Assembly: GCA_963829235.1 (NCBI GenBank)
Contig: CAWHIF010000005.1
Span: 1 to 64,000 of the forward strand
DNA: 64,000 nt
Direction of reading: 5' to 3'
Source: Bog-756 sp963829235
Lineage (GTDB): Bacteria; Actinomycetota; Acidimicrobiia; Acidimicrobiales; RAAP-2
Shown here: positions 55,631 through 64,000 of the stretch, one piece after another
Layout of the letters: the number at the start of each line of letters is the position of its first letter
Numbering within the stretch: the first letter of the stretch is position 1
The notes under the pieces: model-generated
The model's database searches: none
What the model was told of the DNA's origin: nothing
The model's input: the letters and a program-made list of their open reading frames with translations, nothing else
Position numbers and translations under genes: made by a program

Positions 55631-55959
55631 GGTGGGCACCTCCTTGCGTACGGGTTCCAACTGCACGACGACAGGGAATGACAGCCGTGGCACCGTTTCG
55701 ACCGAGAGAGTATCGAGCAGAGACAGCCAATGCCATTGCCGGCGCCTCGTGGTCGATTCCCATTGGCGAAGCGGGAGCTCGTGCCTCATCACCCGAGGTC
55801 GAAGGGAGATAGAGTGCCTTGGGCCGGCCACACCGATCTTTGGTCTGTGGGGGTTCGAGGTTTCCGGGGCCACGATTGCCCATCCCAACGGCGTCGATCG
55901 GCACCTGAATCAGCATTGCGACTGCGTGTTCACGCCTACAGAGCGAGGTTTGTATCTCA
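55631..55959. other. Divergent intergenic region
   Basis: 329 bases between the minus-strand DinB gene and the plus-strand HAD-type gene. Contains no gene with family support. Promoters in both directions are expected. No clear -10/-35 pair or repeat was identified. Confidence 0.4.
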
Positions 55960-58006
55960 GTGGACGTCTTGTCACTCGACGTGTTCGAAACCTGTCTCAT
56001 CAGGGATGTCGGCCAGCAGGAAGGAGTGTGGCAGCTCGTGTGCCGGCGCCTGCGGGACATGAAGACCGACGTTCCGACCGATATCGCCTTTGCCGAGATG
56101 CGAGGGCTCACCGAGCAGGCAGTGCGTCGCGCCAGCCAAAAGGAGGATGTATCGCTGGCCGAGGTCTATCGGGAGCTTGGAGCAGCGCTCGGCTGGACAA
56201 CGGAACGCTGCGCCCTCGCCGCGGATGTGGAATGCCAGGTCGAGTACGACGTCGCCCGGGCAAATCCCCGGGCCCTCGAGCTGGCGCGTCGGGAGAGCCC
56301 CCGGAGGGATCTGGTACCTCTCGGACACCGTCCTGCCGGCGTCGTTGGTCAGCCGTATGCTCCGGTCACGGGGTTTTCCGGACGGCAGCGTCACGACCTC
56401 GGGTGACGAGGGGCTTGCGAAAGCTCACCGGATCGCTTTTCCGAACCATGGCCGGGCGGGAGGGTGTGAAGCTGCGGGACGTACGTCACGTCGGTAACGA
56501 CGTCCGGGTGGACGGCGGTGGGAGTGCACGGTCGGGTGTGCGGATTCGTCCACGTCCCCGAGGCGAATTACAACCGATATGAATGGAGCCTCGATAGCCC
56601 TTCATCACGAGCGAGTGGACTGCTGGGTTCGTGTCTCGCTGCGGCGAGCCGGCGGTACCGGCTCGAACTCGCAGACGCAGCCGATCCCGGCCTGCTTCCC
56701 ATCGAGTGCGGTGTCGCCGGTCCCACGATCTTTGCCTGTGCCGCGTGGGCGCTCAGGAGCGCCGAAGCGGACGGAATCCGTCGTCTCTATTTCGTCGCCC
56801 GCGACGGACAGATCCTCTTGCGTGCCGCGCGCATCATCCAGGAACGACTGGGCATCGCTCCCGACGTCGAGTGTCGCTATCTCTACGGGAGTCGGCTCGC
56901 ATGGCATCTGGCCTCGAGCTCCCTCGGAGATTGGGAACGGGCGACTTCAGTTCTTCTGGACGCAGAGCCCGGACAGTCGCTGCGAAGCATGCTCCGCTCG
57001 TTCCAATTGAGCAAAGACGAACTGCAGCATGTGGCGGGTGCCGTGCTGCCTACAGGTCGTCTCGCAGGACGAACAGCTCGGGGACTCCTCGGGTGAGGTC
57101 GTTGGCGGCTGCTGCGGTCATCTCTTGTTCGCTCCCTGTGGTCGGAGCACGCCACGGTCGCCTATCGCAACACGACCGCCTACCTTCGCCAGGAAGGCCT
57201 CTTGTCGGATGGGTCTGGCGGCGTCGTCGACATCGGGTGGCTCGGCAAGGCTTCGGGGGCACTGGTCACAATTGCCGAGGCCGAGGGCGCCGACGTTCGC
57301 TGTTACTTCGCGGGCGGTCTCGGCGGGACCGGGTCGATCTCTGCGCCATCCGATAGCCACGCCTACCTGGTGGACGCCCGCGGAATCGACATCCCCGATC
57401 TCACGAGCCTGGTTCACCTGCTCGAAACCTTCTGTTCCGGGACAGAAGGCTCCACCCTGGGCTACGAGGAGGCCGGGGGGACCTATCGACCCACGCTCAA
57501 TGCGCCGACAAACGAAGTGGCACTTCGTTGGGGTCTCGCCGACTACCAGGACGCCGTCGCCGGTTTCGTCGAGAGAGCGTGTGAGAACGTGAAGCGTTGC
57601 CGGTGAGACTTTGGATGCCGCCGCACTCGGGGCGGTCAGATTTCCCATTCGGCGAAATATCGCCATGCTCTGGGATGATCCGAGCGCCCGGGAGGCGAGG
57701 GCGTGGGGTTCATTCCCGTTCGAGACGAACGCTGGAAAGGTCGTTGCTCTGGCCTCCGTACCCCGCTGGGATGCCATCGGAAGATACCTGAAGGACCCCG
57801 CCAACAGCGGGAGGCGGTCCGGTTCGGACCCTGGCTGGCCGCCGATTCGATGCTGATCGTCGCCCCTTTCGGCGGCGAGAAACTGTTCAGAACGTCACGA
57901 AGGGCTGTACCAGCAGGTGCGCGACGGGCTGCCGTTCAGGGGGTTGGGACTTCTCGGGCGGGTGAACCACCGATTGTCGGGCGGCGGACCGGGTCGTGCA
58001 TCATAA
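55960..58006 (+). pseudogene. HAD-superfamily polysaccharide-locus protein (COG5610-like), frameshifted
   Basis: GTG 55960 opens VDVLSLDVFETCLIRD, the HAD motif I with its nucleophile aspartates. Successive frames then give SGDEGLRKLTGSLFRTMAGR and KLRDVRHVGNDVRVD (HAD motif IV-like GND), VHVPEANYNRYEWSL, IFACAAWALRSAEADGIRRL with YFVARDGQILLRAARII, then GGVVDIGWLGKASGALVTI, RFPIRRNIAMLWDDPSAREA, and a last piece VRDGLPFRGLGLLGRVNHRL ending TAA 58004-58006. About 680 residues are reconstructed over at least five frame changes. Such HAD proteins occur in cell-surface polysaccharide clusters with unknown chemistry. Confidence 0.68.
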
Positions 58007-58097
58007 GGACCGTGATTCGATTTCTCTGTTCTGCCCGCCGGGCAGCAGGTTACGTTCGCCGATTCCTCCGTCGAACCGAATCGGTTGGGAGGTCTCC

Positions 58098-58806
58098 ATG
58101 GGACGATTGCTTGACTCCCGATTCGGTCAACGACTAGAACGGCGACTGAGCCGAGCGACCAGGGGATGGGCGCACGGGCACGTCGTCTGGTTCGACACGG
58201 GCCCGCCGTACGTCTTAAAGGACCAACCGACCAAGCGCCCCGATCCGGCTCATCCACCACGCACCGGAGGATCCTCCGGTCACGGATTGGGCGGTACTGC
58301 TCGATCAACGAGACCGTGCAGGTGATACCGGGTGGCATCCATCCCACGGACCGGGTGACGACGTTCCTGTTCGGGCAGGCCAGCGGGACGGTGTGCCCGG
58401 ACTGAGTGAGGCCGAATTCAAGGATGATGACGATTCCAGCACGTCGAATGGGCCGATCATCATCGGCAACGACGTGTGGATGGCCCGCGAAGTGATCGTC
58501 CTGAGCGGTGTCACCATCGGAGACGGAGCTGTCGTAGGGGCAGGGGCGGTGGTCACGAGTGATGTGGCCCCCTATGAGATCGTGGGCGGTATTCCCGCCC
58601 GCCATTTGAAATGGCGTTTCGATGAAGAGACGCGGGCCGGTCTCTGCGAGATCGCGTGGTGGAGATGGTCCATCGAAAAGGTACTGGCCCACCGAGATGC
58701 ACTGACCAGTGACGACGTCGCCGGTTTTGTCCGGCAGCACTCGGCAGATTCCGCGGTCTCATGCCCCCTCTGTCCCCCGATGGCACAATCGCCCGGAGGC
58801 GGCTGA
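58098..58806 (+). pseudogene. CatB-like hexapeptide O-acetyltransferase, frameshifted
   Basis: ATG 58098 has GGAGGT upstream and reads GRLLDSRFGQRLERRLSR. A shift near 58270 leads to SRIGRYCSINETVQVIPGGI and HPTDRVTTF. A second near 58390 leads to a clean C-terminal half, GPIIIGNDVWMAREVIVLSG, TIGDGAVVGAGAVVTSDVAP, YEIVGGIPARHLKWRFDEET. This is the CatB/WbbJ-type left-handed beta-helix acetyltransferase ending, with the catalytic histidine in GGIHPTD. It likely O-acetylates a surface glycan sugar in concert with the preceding HAD gene. Confidence 0.75.
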
Positions 58807-58848
58807 GGGAGGGGCAAGGGGGGCGATGGGCTGCGAATGGGCCGCACC

Positions 58849-58876
58849 TGGTGGGGACGGAGTGGTGGGGACGGAG
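58849..58876. repeat. Two tandem 14-bp copies of the tRNA 3' end
   Basis: TGGTGGGGACGGAG occurs at 58849-58862 and immediately again at 58863-58876. On the minus strand each copy reads CTCCGTCCCCACCA, which is the end of the T stem, the 3' acceptor strand and the CCA of the tRNA. Only the copy at 58863-58876 belongs to the tRNA. Confidence 0.9.
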
Positions 58877-58939
58877 GGAGTCGAACCCTCACTGGAGGCG
58901 GTTTAAGCGCCCTGCCTCTGCCGATTGGGCTACGTCCCC
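58863..58939 (-). tRNA. tRNA with anticodon UAA (Leu-type) and short variable loop
   Basis: Read on the minus strand from 58939: acceptor GGGGACG pairs perfectly with CGTCCCC. T8-A9 is followed by a D arm with GCC/GGC stem and loop containing GG. The anticodon stem GGGCG/CGCCT encloses loop CTTAAAC, so the anticodon is TAA at 58905-58903. The variable region CCAGT is 5 bases. The T arm is GAGGG-TTCGACT-CCCTC, the discriminator is A73 and CCA is encoded. The UAA anticodon reads UUA (leucine), yet bacterial tRNA-Leu normally has a long variable arm. Identity is therefore uncertain, although the fold is convincing. Confidence 0.82.
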
Positions 58940-60513
58940 GTGGTGGTACGGGCGGCCACGAGGGCGGCCATCGCCTCCAGCTCCAGGTCCCGCGGCCGCC
59001 CGACCTGGTGTTCCATCGCCCCGCTCCCGGGCCACGGCCCGAGCACCCTGGTCGGCCGGGCCAGATCGTCCCACTGCGTCCAGCCTCCCGGTGAACCGGT
59101 CCGGGCGAAGGCCGTCCATGCGGTCCGTACGGTAGCCGACAGGCCCAATGCGTCGGCCCCCCCACCCGAAAACGTCTGCACGGCCGGATTGTGGACGGTC
59201 CCGAACACGAACGGTATGTCCAGGGCGTGGCACGATCCCAGGATCCCGCCGAAGGCCGGCGACTCCCAGGTGAACAGGTAGCAGTAGGTGCCGACACCGG
59301 GCCGGGCGGCGCCGGCGTGGGCGTCGGCCAACCGGATGGACGGCAACCGGAACACGTACTCGGTGGCGATGGCCACCCACAGATCCCGCGGGTGCAGCGC
59401 TTCTCCCCGTCCTGCCCGCGCCGCCCGCACCGAGGCGATGAGGTCGTCCGCTGCCTCTGCCTCCGGGGTCAGGCGCCGCGTCCACCGCCGCAGGCCGTCC
59501 TCGTCCAGCGTGCTCAGCGCGGTGTTCCCGACGGTGAAGAATGCCGACTCGTCCCGGGTCGTACCGATCAACAGGGGCACGTGGGACGCCGAACCTTCGG
59601 CCACCGCGGCAACGGGATCCACCGGCAGCAGACCTCCGTCGACAACGGGCATCATCAGCAACGCCGGGTCGTCGTTGGCGGCCACGTCCATCCCGACCTC
59701 GGCCGCGGCGCGGACCAATGCGGCTGCCGGTACCTCTTCGAGGGCCTCCCGGGTCAGCCGCACCCCCAGGTGGGCCGCCACCTGCTCAGTACGGGCAGAG
59801 GCCCGTTCGGCGGTGTAGGTGTAGGGCGGTCCGCTCTGCACGATGGCCCGCTGGAACAGTCCCCGGGCCGCCGGGGTGGCCAGCAGGGCCGAGACGCTCA
59901 TCCCGCCGGCCGACTCACCGAAGAGGGTGACGTTGCCAGGATCGCCCCCGAAGTCCGCAATGTGGTCGCGCACCCAGTGGAGCGCGGCCACCTGGTCGGC
60001 CAGACCCCAATTGCCGAACCCCGACCACTCCTCGCCGCCCAGCCAGGTCTGCCCCGACTCCTCGAACACGGGATGGGCCAGAAACCCGAGGAGGCCGAGC
60101 CGGTAGTTGATGGTGACTACCACGACATCGCCTTCGCGTGACAACATTCCACCTCGGTACAAGCTCCCCGCTCCCGATCCTGAAACGAACGACCCGCCAT
60201 GGACCCACACCATCACCGGCCGCCGGGCGCCATCGGGCGCTGGAGTCCAGACATTGAGGGTGAGGCAGTCCTCGGAGTGCTCGTCGGGCTCCCCACCGAG
60301 GGAGAGCTCGATCAGGCCGGGCGACTGGGGGGCGATCGGCCCGAACCGGTCGCACTCCTTCACCCCCGTCCATCCGGCTACCGGGCCCGGCGGCCGCCAG
60401 CGGCCCCCGCGCTCGGGAGAGCTGGCATAGGGAACACCCGAGAAGGACCAGTGGCCGTCCCGCTGGACGCCTCGGATCCGGCCACCTCGGACCTCGACCA
60501 CCCCGTCCATCAA
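58930..60513 (-). CDS. Type-B carboxylesterase
   Basis: 527 residues. Motifs are SEDCLTLNVWTP, VMVWVHGGSFVSGSG (oxyanion hole), VTINYRLGLLGFL, GLADQVAALHWVRDHIADFG, and the nucleophile elbow TLFGESAGGMS. The acid residue is in GTTRDESAFF and the histidine in LGSCHALDIPFVFG. No signal peptide is present, so it is probably cytoplasmic, hydrolysing carboxyl esters (possibly drugs or lipids). Start ATG 60513 or 60510. The stop codon TAG (58932-58930) is positions 8-10 of the adjacent tRNA gene, so the two genes overlap by ten bases. Confidence 0.93.
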   Translation of the reverse strand: MMDGVVEVRGGRIRGVQRDGHWSFSGVPYASSPERGGRWRPPGPVAGWTGVKECDRFGPIAPQSPGLIELSLGGEPDEHSEDCLTLNVWTPAPDGARRPVMVWVHGGSFVSGSGAGSLYRGGMLSREGDVVVVTINYRLGLLGFLAHPVFEESGQTWLGGEEWSGFGNWGLADQVAALHWVRDHIADFGGDPGNVTLFGESAGGMSVSALLATPAARGLFQRAIVQSGPPYTYTAERASARTEQVAAHLGVRLTREALEEVPAAALVRAAAEVGMDVAANDDPALLMMPVVDGGLLPVDPVAAVAEGSASHVPLLIGTTRDESAFFTVGNTALSTLDEDGLRRWTRRLTPEAEAADDLIASVRAARAGRGEALHPRDLWVAIATEYVFRLPSIRLADAHAGAARPGVGTYCYLFTWESPAFGGILGSCHALDIPFVFGTVHNPAVQTFSGGGADALGLSATVRTAWTAFARTGSPGGWTQWDDLARPTRVLGPWPGSGAMEHQVGRPRDLELEAMAALVAARTTTGT

Positions 60514-60657
60514 TGTGCCCTCCAGTTATCCGGCAGAATTGCCGATGATTCTGGCAACTTATCGAGTTCGGCGGCCTTCATGCCCTGGCACAGGACAAGG
60601 CTGGTCCGCTCGCGGAGTAAAAGCGGTGGTGAGCAGCACTTTCACCTTTTTCAACCC

Positions 60658-62085
60658 ATGGGCAGGGAGAACAGCGTGTCAAAAGTGGCTTCTGTCCGGG
60701 CCGGACGACCGACCGCCCCCGACCGGTGGCGAGGCCTCATCATCGGCGTCGACGGCCGGCGCCGGGTGGAGGCCGACCGCGGTCGGCGACGTCGCTCCGG
60801 CCTCTCCGTGATCGCCCTGTGCTCGGCGGTGCTCCTCGGCCTGGCCATCGGGCCCGGGACGGCCGGGGCGACCGGGACCTCGACCACCGCCACCGCCACC
60901 TCGCCCTCCCCGTCCCCCACGGCCACGGCACCGGCTCCCGACGCCACGTCCGCCGCACAGGACCAGATCAACGCCACCGAGGCACAGGTGGCCAAGCTGG
61001 AGGGCCAGATCTCCCGCGAGCAGGAGGAGCTCGACCGGGCCGATGAGCAGTACGACCAGTCCGTGGTCGAACTGACCAACACCAGGTCGGAACTGAAGGC
61101 GACACAGGCGTCCATCGACGCCATCAGGACCAAGCTCGTCACCGAGCGCTCCGAGCTGCGCAACGACGCCGTTCAGGCCTACATCGACGACGCGTCGACG
61201 GCCGCGGTGGCCGAGATCTTCGCGGCCCCGACCACCGGGGCCCAGACCCGCAATCTCTACGAGAAGCTGGGTGCGGGCAACGCGGCGCTGGACGTGGCCC
61301 GGGTGCAGGCCGGCCAGCAGAAGCTGTCCGCCACCCGGGCCAAGCTCTTGTCCGAGCAGCAGGCGGAGACCTCCCAGCTCGGCACCGAGGACCAGGCTCG
61401 CCAGGGGGCCGAGGCCGCCAGCTCCCTTTCCGAGGCCACCCTCAACCAGGTGAAAGGGTCACTGGCCCAACAGATCGCCGAACAGGCCGCCGCCCAGGCC
61501 GCGGCGGCGGCCAAGAAGGCCTCGTCCGCAACCTCTCCGGCGGCGGCGCAGGCCGCGGCCGACGCGGCCTCGCAGGCGGCCCAGGTGGCCAGCACGGTCA
61601 GCGGGGGGAGCCAGGCCGCCGAGAACGCCGCCTCCGCGGCCAACCAGGCGGCCAGCAGCGCGGGGGGCGTCACCTTCTCCTACGGCGGCAGTCCCACGGC
61701 CGCGGGCCTGGCCGCCGTGCACGCGGCCATGCAGTACCTCGGTGTCCCCTACGTGTGGGGTGGCGCCAGCTCGGCCGGCGTCGACTGCTCCGGGCTGACC
61801 ATGCTGGCGTGGGCCAACGCCGGCGTGTCCATGGACCACTCGGCGGCCGACCAGTACGCGGCGTTCCCCCACGTGAGCGCGAGCGACCTCGAGCCCGGCG
61901 ACCTGCTCTTCTACGATTTCGGCGGGACCGGTATCGACCACGTGGTCATGTACGTGGGCCCCACGCTCGACGGACAACCTACGGCATACGGGAGTGCCAC
62001 GATCATCCAGGCGGCCCACACCGGCACCGTGGTCACCTTCGACCCGGTGTGGTCCGAGGGCTTCGTCGGGGCGGCGCAACCCTAG
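60658..62085 (+). CDS. Secreted NlpC/P60 peptidoglycan endopeptidase with coiled coil
   Basis: 475 residues from ATG 60658; a GTG at 60676 preceded by GGGAGAA is a good alternative. The signal peptide is GLSVIALCSAVLLGLAIGPG followed by AGA. A Thr/Pro/Ala linker leads to a long coiled coil (about residues 100-240; QINATEAQVAKLEGQISREQ) and an Ala-rich hinge. The C-terminal NlpC/P60 domain has YLGVPYVWGGASSAGVDCSG with catalytic Cys377 and GIDHVVMYVG with His428. It cleaves stem peptides of peptidoglycan and resembles mycobacterial RipA-like proteins. The 140-base leader upstream shows no riboswitch I can recognise. Confidence 0.92.
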   Translation: MGRENSVSKVASVRAGRPTAPDRWRGLIIGVDGRRRVEADRGRRRRSGLSVIALCSAVLLGLAIGPGTAGATGTSTTATATSPSPSPTATAPAPDATSAAQDQINATEAQVAKLEGQISREQEELDRADEQYDQSVVELTNTRSELKATQASIDAIRTKLVTERSELRNDAVQAYIDDASTAAVAEIFAAPTTGAQTRNLYEKLGAGNAALDVARVQAGQQKLSATRAKLLSEQQAETSQLGTEDQARQGAEAASSLSEATLNQVKGSLAQQIAEQAAAQAAAAAKKASSATSPAAAQAAADAASQAAQVASTVSGGSQAAENAASAANQAASSAGGVTFSYGGSPTAAGLAAVHAAMQYLGVPYVWGGASSAGVDCSGLTMLAWANAGVSMDHSAADQYAAFPHVSASDLEPGDLLFYDFGGTGIDHVVMYVGPTLDGQPTAYGSATIIQAAHTGTVVTFDPVWSEGFVGAAQP

Positions 62086-62144
62086 GAGGTGGTCGGCGAC
62101 CACCCATCGACGGCCCTGCGACCTAGGGTCGGAGGTCCACGACC

Positions 62145-63182
62145 ATGACACTCGAGCTCACCATCGTCGTCCCGGCCTTCAACGAGGCCCACCGGCTGTC
62201 CGAAGGCATCAAGCGTTTCGACGCCGCGGTGGGTGACGGAGCAGTGGACATCCGACGGACCGAACTGCTGGTGGTCGACGACGGCAGCACCGACACGACC
62301 TCGGCCACCGCCCGCTCGCTGCTCGCCCACCTCCCCCACCACCGGGTGGTCCGCCATCCGGTCAACCGGGGCAAGGGGGCGGCGGTGAGAACCGGGGTGT
62401 CACACGCCCGCAGCACCTACACGGCCTACATGGACGCGGACATGGCCATCGACCCGCGGGCCATCACCAGGCTCGTCGACGGGCTGCGGGTCAACGACGT
62501 GGCCATCGGATCGCGGGCGCTGGCCGATTCGATGGTGGAGAGCTCGTATGCCATGCGATCGGTCATGGGCAGGCTCTTCAACCGTCTCGTCACCACCGGC
62601 ACCGGTCTCGGCCTCAACGACACCCAGTGCGGCTTCAAGGCCTTCCACACCCCGGTCGCCCGCCTCTTGTTCCACCTGGTCCGCATCGACCGGTTCGCCT
62701 TCGACGTCGAGGTGCTGGTCCAGGCCCACCGTCTCGGTCTCCGGATCACCGAGGTACCCGTCCAGTGGACCCACGTGCCCGGGAGCACGGTCCATCCGCT
62801 CCACGATTCGATCTCCATGCTCACCGACGTCTCCTCCTCGAGGCTCGGGATGCTGGCCACCCCCGCAGTCCCCGGCGTCGTCGTGCGCGACCATTCCGGC
62901 GCCCCCGACCCGGGGGCACTGGCCGAACGGGTCCGCTCCGTCGTGGCGGGCTCGACGGAGGCAGGCCCGGCGGCCGTGGTGACCGACGGTCCGGCGGTGA
63001 TCGTCCTCCTGCCCCTGGTCGACCCGGCCACGGTGGCCTCGGTGTGCACCGCCCTCGGGGCTGCGTTCGAGTCGTCGACGGTCACCCGGATGGCCTTCAC
63101 CGGTGACGCATTGGCTGCACTGGGCGCACTGGCCGGCCGGCTCCGGGCGGGGCCCGACCTCTCGTGGGGATCGACGACCTAG
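62145..63182 (+). CDS. GT2 glycosyltransferase, dolichyl/polyprenyl-phosphate-sugar-synthase-like
   Basis: 345 residues. The catalytic half has ELTIVVPAFNEAHRLSEGIK, LLVVDDGSTDTTSATA, NRGKGAAVRTGVSHARS, YTAYMDADMAIDP (DxD), VAIGSRALADSMVESSY, RSVMGRLFNRLVTTGTGL, DTQCGFKAFHTPVARLLF and FDVEVLVQAHRLGLRITEVP, like ALG5-type synthases that load glucose or mannose onto polyprenyl phosphate. A C-terminal extension of about 100 residues (after VHPLHDSISMLTD) is unusual and unrecognised. It lies 60 bases after the NlpC gene, so co-transcription is possible. Its TAG stop overlaps the stop of the convergent next gene. Confidence 0.9.
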   Translation: MTLELTIVVPAFNEAHRLSEGIKRFDAAVGDGAVDIRRTELLVVDDGSTDTTSATARSLLAHLPHHRVVRHPVNRGKGAAVRTGVSHARSTYTAYMDADMAIDPRAITRLVDGLRVNDVAIGSRALADSMVESSYAMRSVMGRLFNRLVTTGTGLGLNDTQCGFKAFHTPVARLLFHLVRIDRFAFDVEVLVQAHRLGLRITEVPVQWTHVPGSTVHPLHDSISMLTDVSSSRLGMLATPAVPGVVVRDHSGAPDPGALAERVRSVVAGSTEAGPAAVVTDGPAVIVLLPLVDPATVASVCTALGAAFESSTVTRMAFTGDALAALGALAGRLRAGPDLSWGSTT

Positions 63183-64000
63183 CCGCTCGGGACGGGGTCG
63201 GGGCTGTGGTCCGCCACCTTGACCTCATCCGGCTTGTCCGCCGGAACAGAGGTTGTGGTGGGCTCCGTCCCCGGGTCGGGCCCGGAGGCGGGGAGCCGGC
63301 GTGTCCCGGCCGCGGCGGCCACCAGGATGAGGGCGCCGACGGCGAGCAGGGCCCAACCCACCGCCCCATGTCCGATGACCCACCACATCCCGGCCACGTC
63401 GCCGATGTGGTGTCGGATCAGGATGATGTCCCCCCAGATCGGTGAGGCGGAGAAATGGAAATCGACCTGGGTGGCACGTCCGGGGGCGGTGTTGGGCCCC
63501 TGGATACCGAACAGGGCCCGCCAGTAGGGGTTGGCCGTCGCGCCCAGCCACTCCCCGTAGTAGAGGCGGACGGACAGGAAATTGACGAAGGCCGCCACCA
63601 GGGCCAGCACCACGGCCAGCGCCCGGACCAGCACACCGGTGATCCGGCGGCGGTCGGTGGCCTGCAGGACGGGGATGAGGGTCAAGGTGAGCACGGGTAC
63701 CACGGGAAGGAGGAAACGGGGACCCCAGACGGACCCTGCGTCCCAGATACTCCACTTGGCGAAGAGGAGGATCCTCGGGACGACCAGGAGGAGGCACAGG
63801 ACCCCGAAGCGACGGTTCCGCGCCCGGGCCGGGCCGACGAAGAGGAGCACCAGCCCGACCACCCCGAGGATCGTCAGCGGGTTGAACAGGAACATCCCCT
63901 TCCCCGGGCTCAACAGCAGGCCATCGAGGCCGTGCCACAGGGGGGTCACGAAGCCCCCGCCGGGACCGTAGGTGCCGACCAGCACCTTGTGGAACCGGAG
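63179..64000 (-). CDS. Polytopic membrane protein (GT-C-like), N-terminus beyond the window
   Basis: The frame is open from the right edge (LRFHKVLVGTYGPGGG...) to a stop at 63179, giving 273 residues of the C-terminal part. Features are LLLSPGKGMFLFNPLTILGV, FAKWSIWDAGSVWGPRFLLP (the WGPRFLLP motif of large actinobacterial membrane transferase-like proteins), LAVVLALVAAFVNFLSVRLY, and a final helix WALLAVGALILVAAAAGTRR followed by a soluble Pro/Asp tail. Probably a lipid-linked glycosyltransferase or related membrane enzyme. Its partner may be the neighbouring polyprenyl-phosphate-sugar synthase, which would supply the donor. Confidence 0.8.
   Translation of the reverse strand, partial: LRFHKVLVGTYGPGGGFVTPLWHGLDGLLLSPGKGMFLFNPLTILGVVGLVLLFVGPARARNRRFGVLCLLLVVPRILLFAKWSIWDAGSVWGPRFLLPVVPVLTLTLIPVLQATDRRRITGVLVRALAVVLALVAAFVNFLSVRLYYGEWLGATANPYWRALFGIQGPNTAPGRATQVDFHFSASPIWGDIILIRHHIGDVAGMWWVIGHGAVGWALLAVGALILVAAAAGTRRLPASGPDPGTEPTTTSVPADKPDEVKVADHSPDPVPSG

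Noticed and set aside
58903..58905. Ochre-suppressor tRNA
   Set aside because: The anticodon is UAA, which reads the UUA codon. A suppressor of the UAA stop would need anticodon UUA.
60514..60657. c-di-AMP (ydaO-type) riboswitch upstream of the NlpC/P60 gene
   Set aside because: Such riboswitches often precede wall hydrolases in actinobacteria, but I could not find the conserved junction motifs in these 144 bases.

Overview
The window looks like chromosomal DNA of a high-GC Gram-positive bacterium, most likely an actinomycetote of the class Acidimicrobiia. This placement is inferred. It rests on about two-thirds G+C over most of the window, GTG/TTG starts, tight actinobacterial-style gene overlaps, a LexA box of the Gram-positive type, DUF2510, TIGR03084 and DUF503 proteins, and above all two secreted proteins built from a 42-residue repeat (YWLVASDGGIFSFGD...FYGSTG) that I associate with Acidimicrobiia secretomes.

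Layout. From 1 to 9 kb lie mixed housekeeping genes: a membrane protein cut by the window edge, the ABC-F factor EttA, threonine aldolase, TIGR03084 and DUF503 proteins, a DUF5666 protein, an orphan 'mobile mystery protein A' regulator with a clear operator/promoter array, a zinc-ribbon/redoxin pair, and an SOS-boxed exonuclease/GIY-YIG/UVR fusion. From 9 to 14.5 kb lie trpD coupled to an acyl-CoA dehydrogenase, a divergent dienoyl-CoA-reductase-like SDR plus enoyl-CoA hydratase, and a P450, which together suggest lipid or steroid-type acyl-CoA catabolism. From 14.7 to 24 kb lie secreted and cell-wall proteins (peptidoglycan-binding lipoprotein, two amidases, two repeat proteins) interspersed with Smr, Usp, GH1, VOC and DinB-like genes.

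From 24.5 to 43.5 kb there is a surface-polysaccharide locus: arabinofuranosidase-like hydrolase, GMC oxidoreductase, epimerase, four GT2 glycosyltransferases, polysaccharide deacetylase, hexapeptide acyltransferase, GH16 glucanase, Wzx-type flippase and large membrane proteins. The plus-strand half converges on the minus-strand half near 38.5 kb. Almost every gene in this block is interrupted by single-base frameshifts although family motifs remain intact on both sides. The same happens at 56-58.8 kb (HAD protein and acetyltransferase). Flanking genes are clean. I annotate these as frameshifted composites: they may be real decay or consensus errors.

From 44.4 to 48.5 kb there is an AT-richer island: an acyltransferase-3 membrane protein next to a separate SGNH lipoprotein, a small Cys-rich protein and the remains of an IS3-family transposase. 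From 48.5 to 55.6 kb lie intact secreted or membrane enzymes (GH114 with a perfect GGPSST linker array, endonuclease/exonuclease/phosphatase-fold protein, PHB-depolymerase-like lipoprotein, sulfatase, DinB-like). From 58.8 to 64 kb lie an unusual tRNA with anticodon UAA and a short variable loop, a type-B carboxylesterase whose stop codon lies inside that tRNA, an NlpC/P60 endopeptidase, a dolichol-phosphate-sugar-synthase-like GT2 and a membrane protein cut by the window edge.

No rRNA, CRISPR array, prophage or complete insertion sequence was seen.
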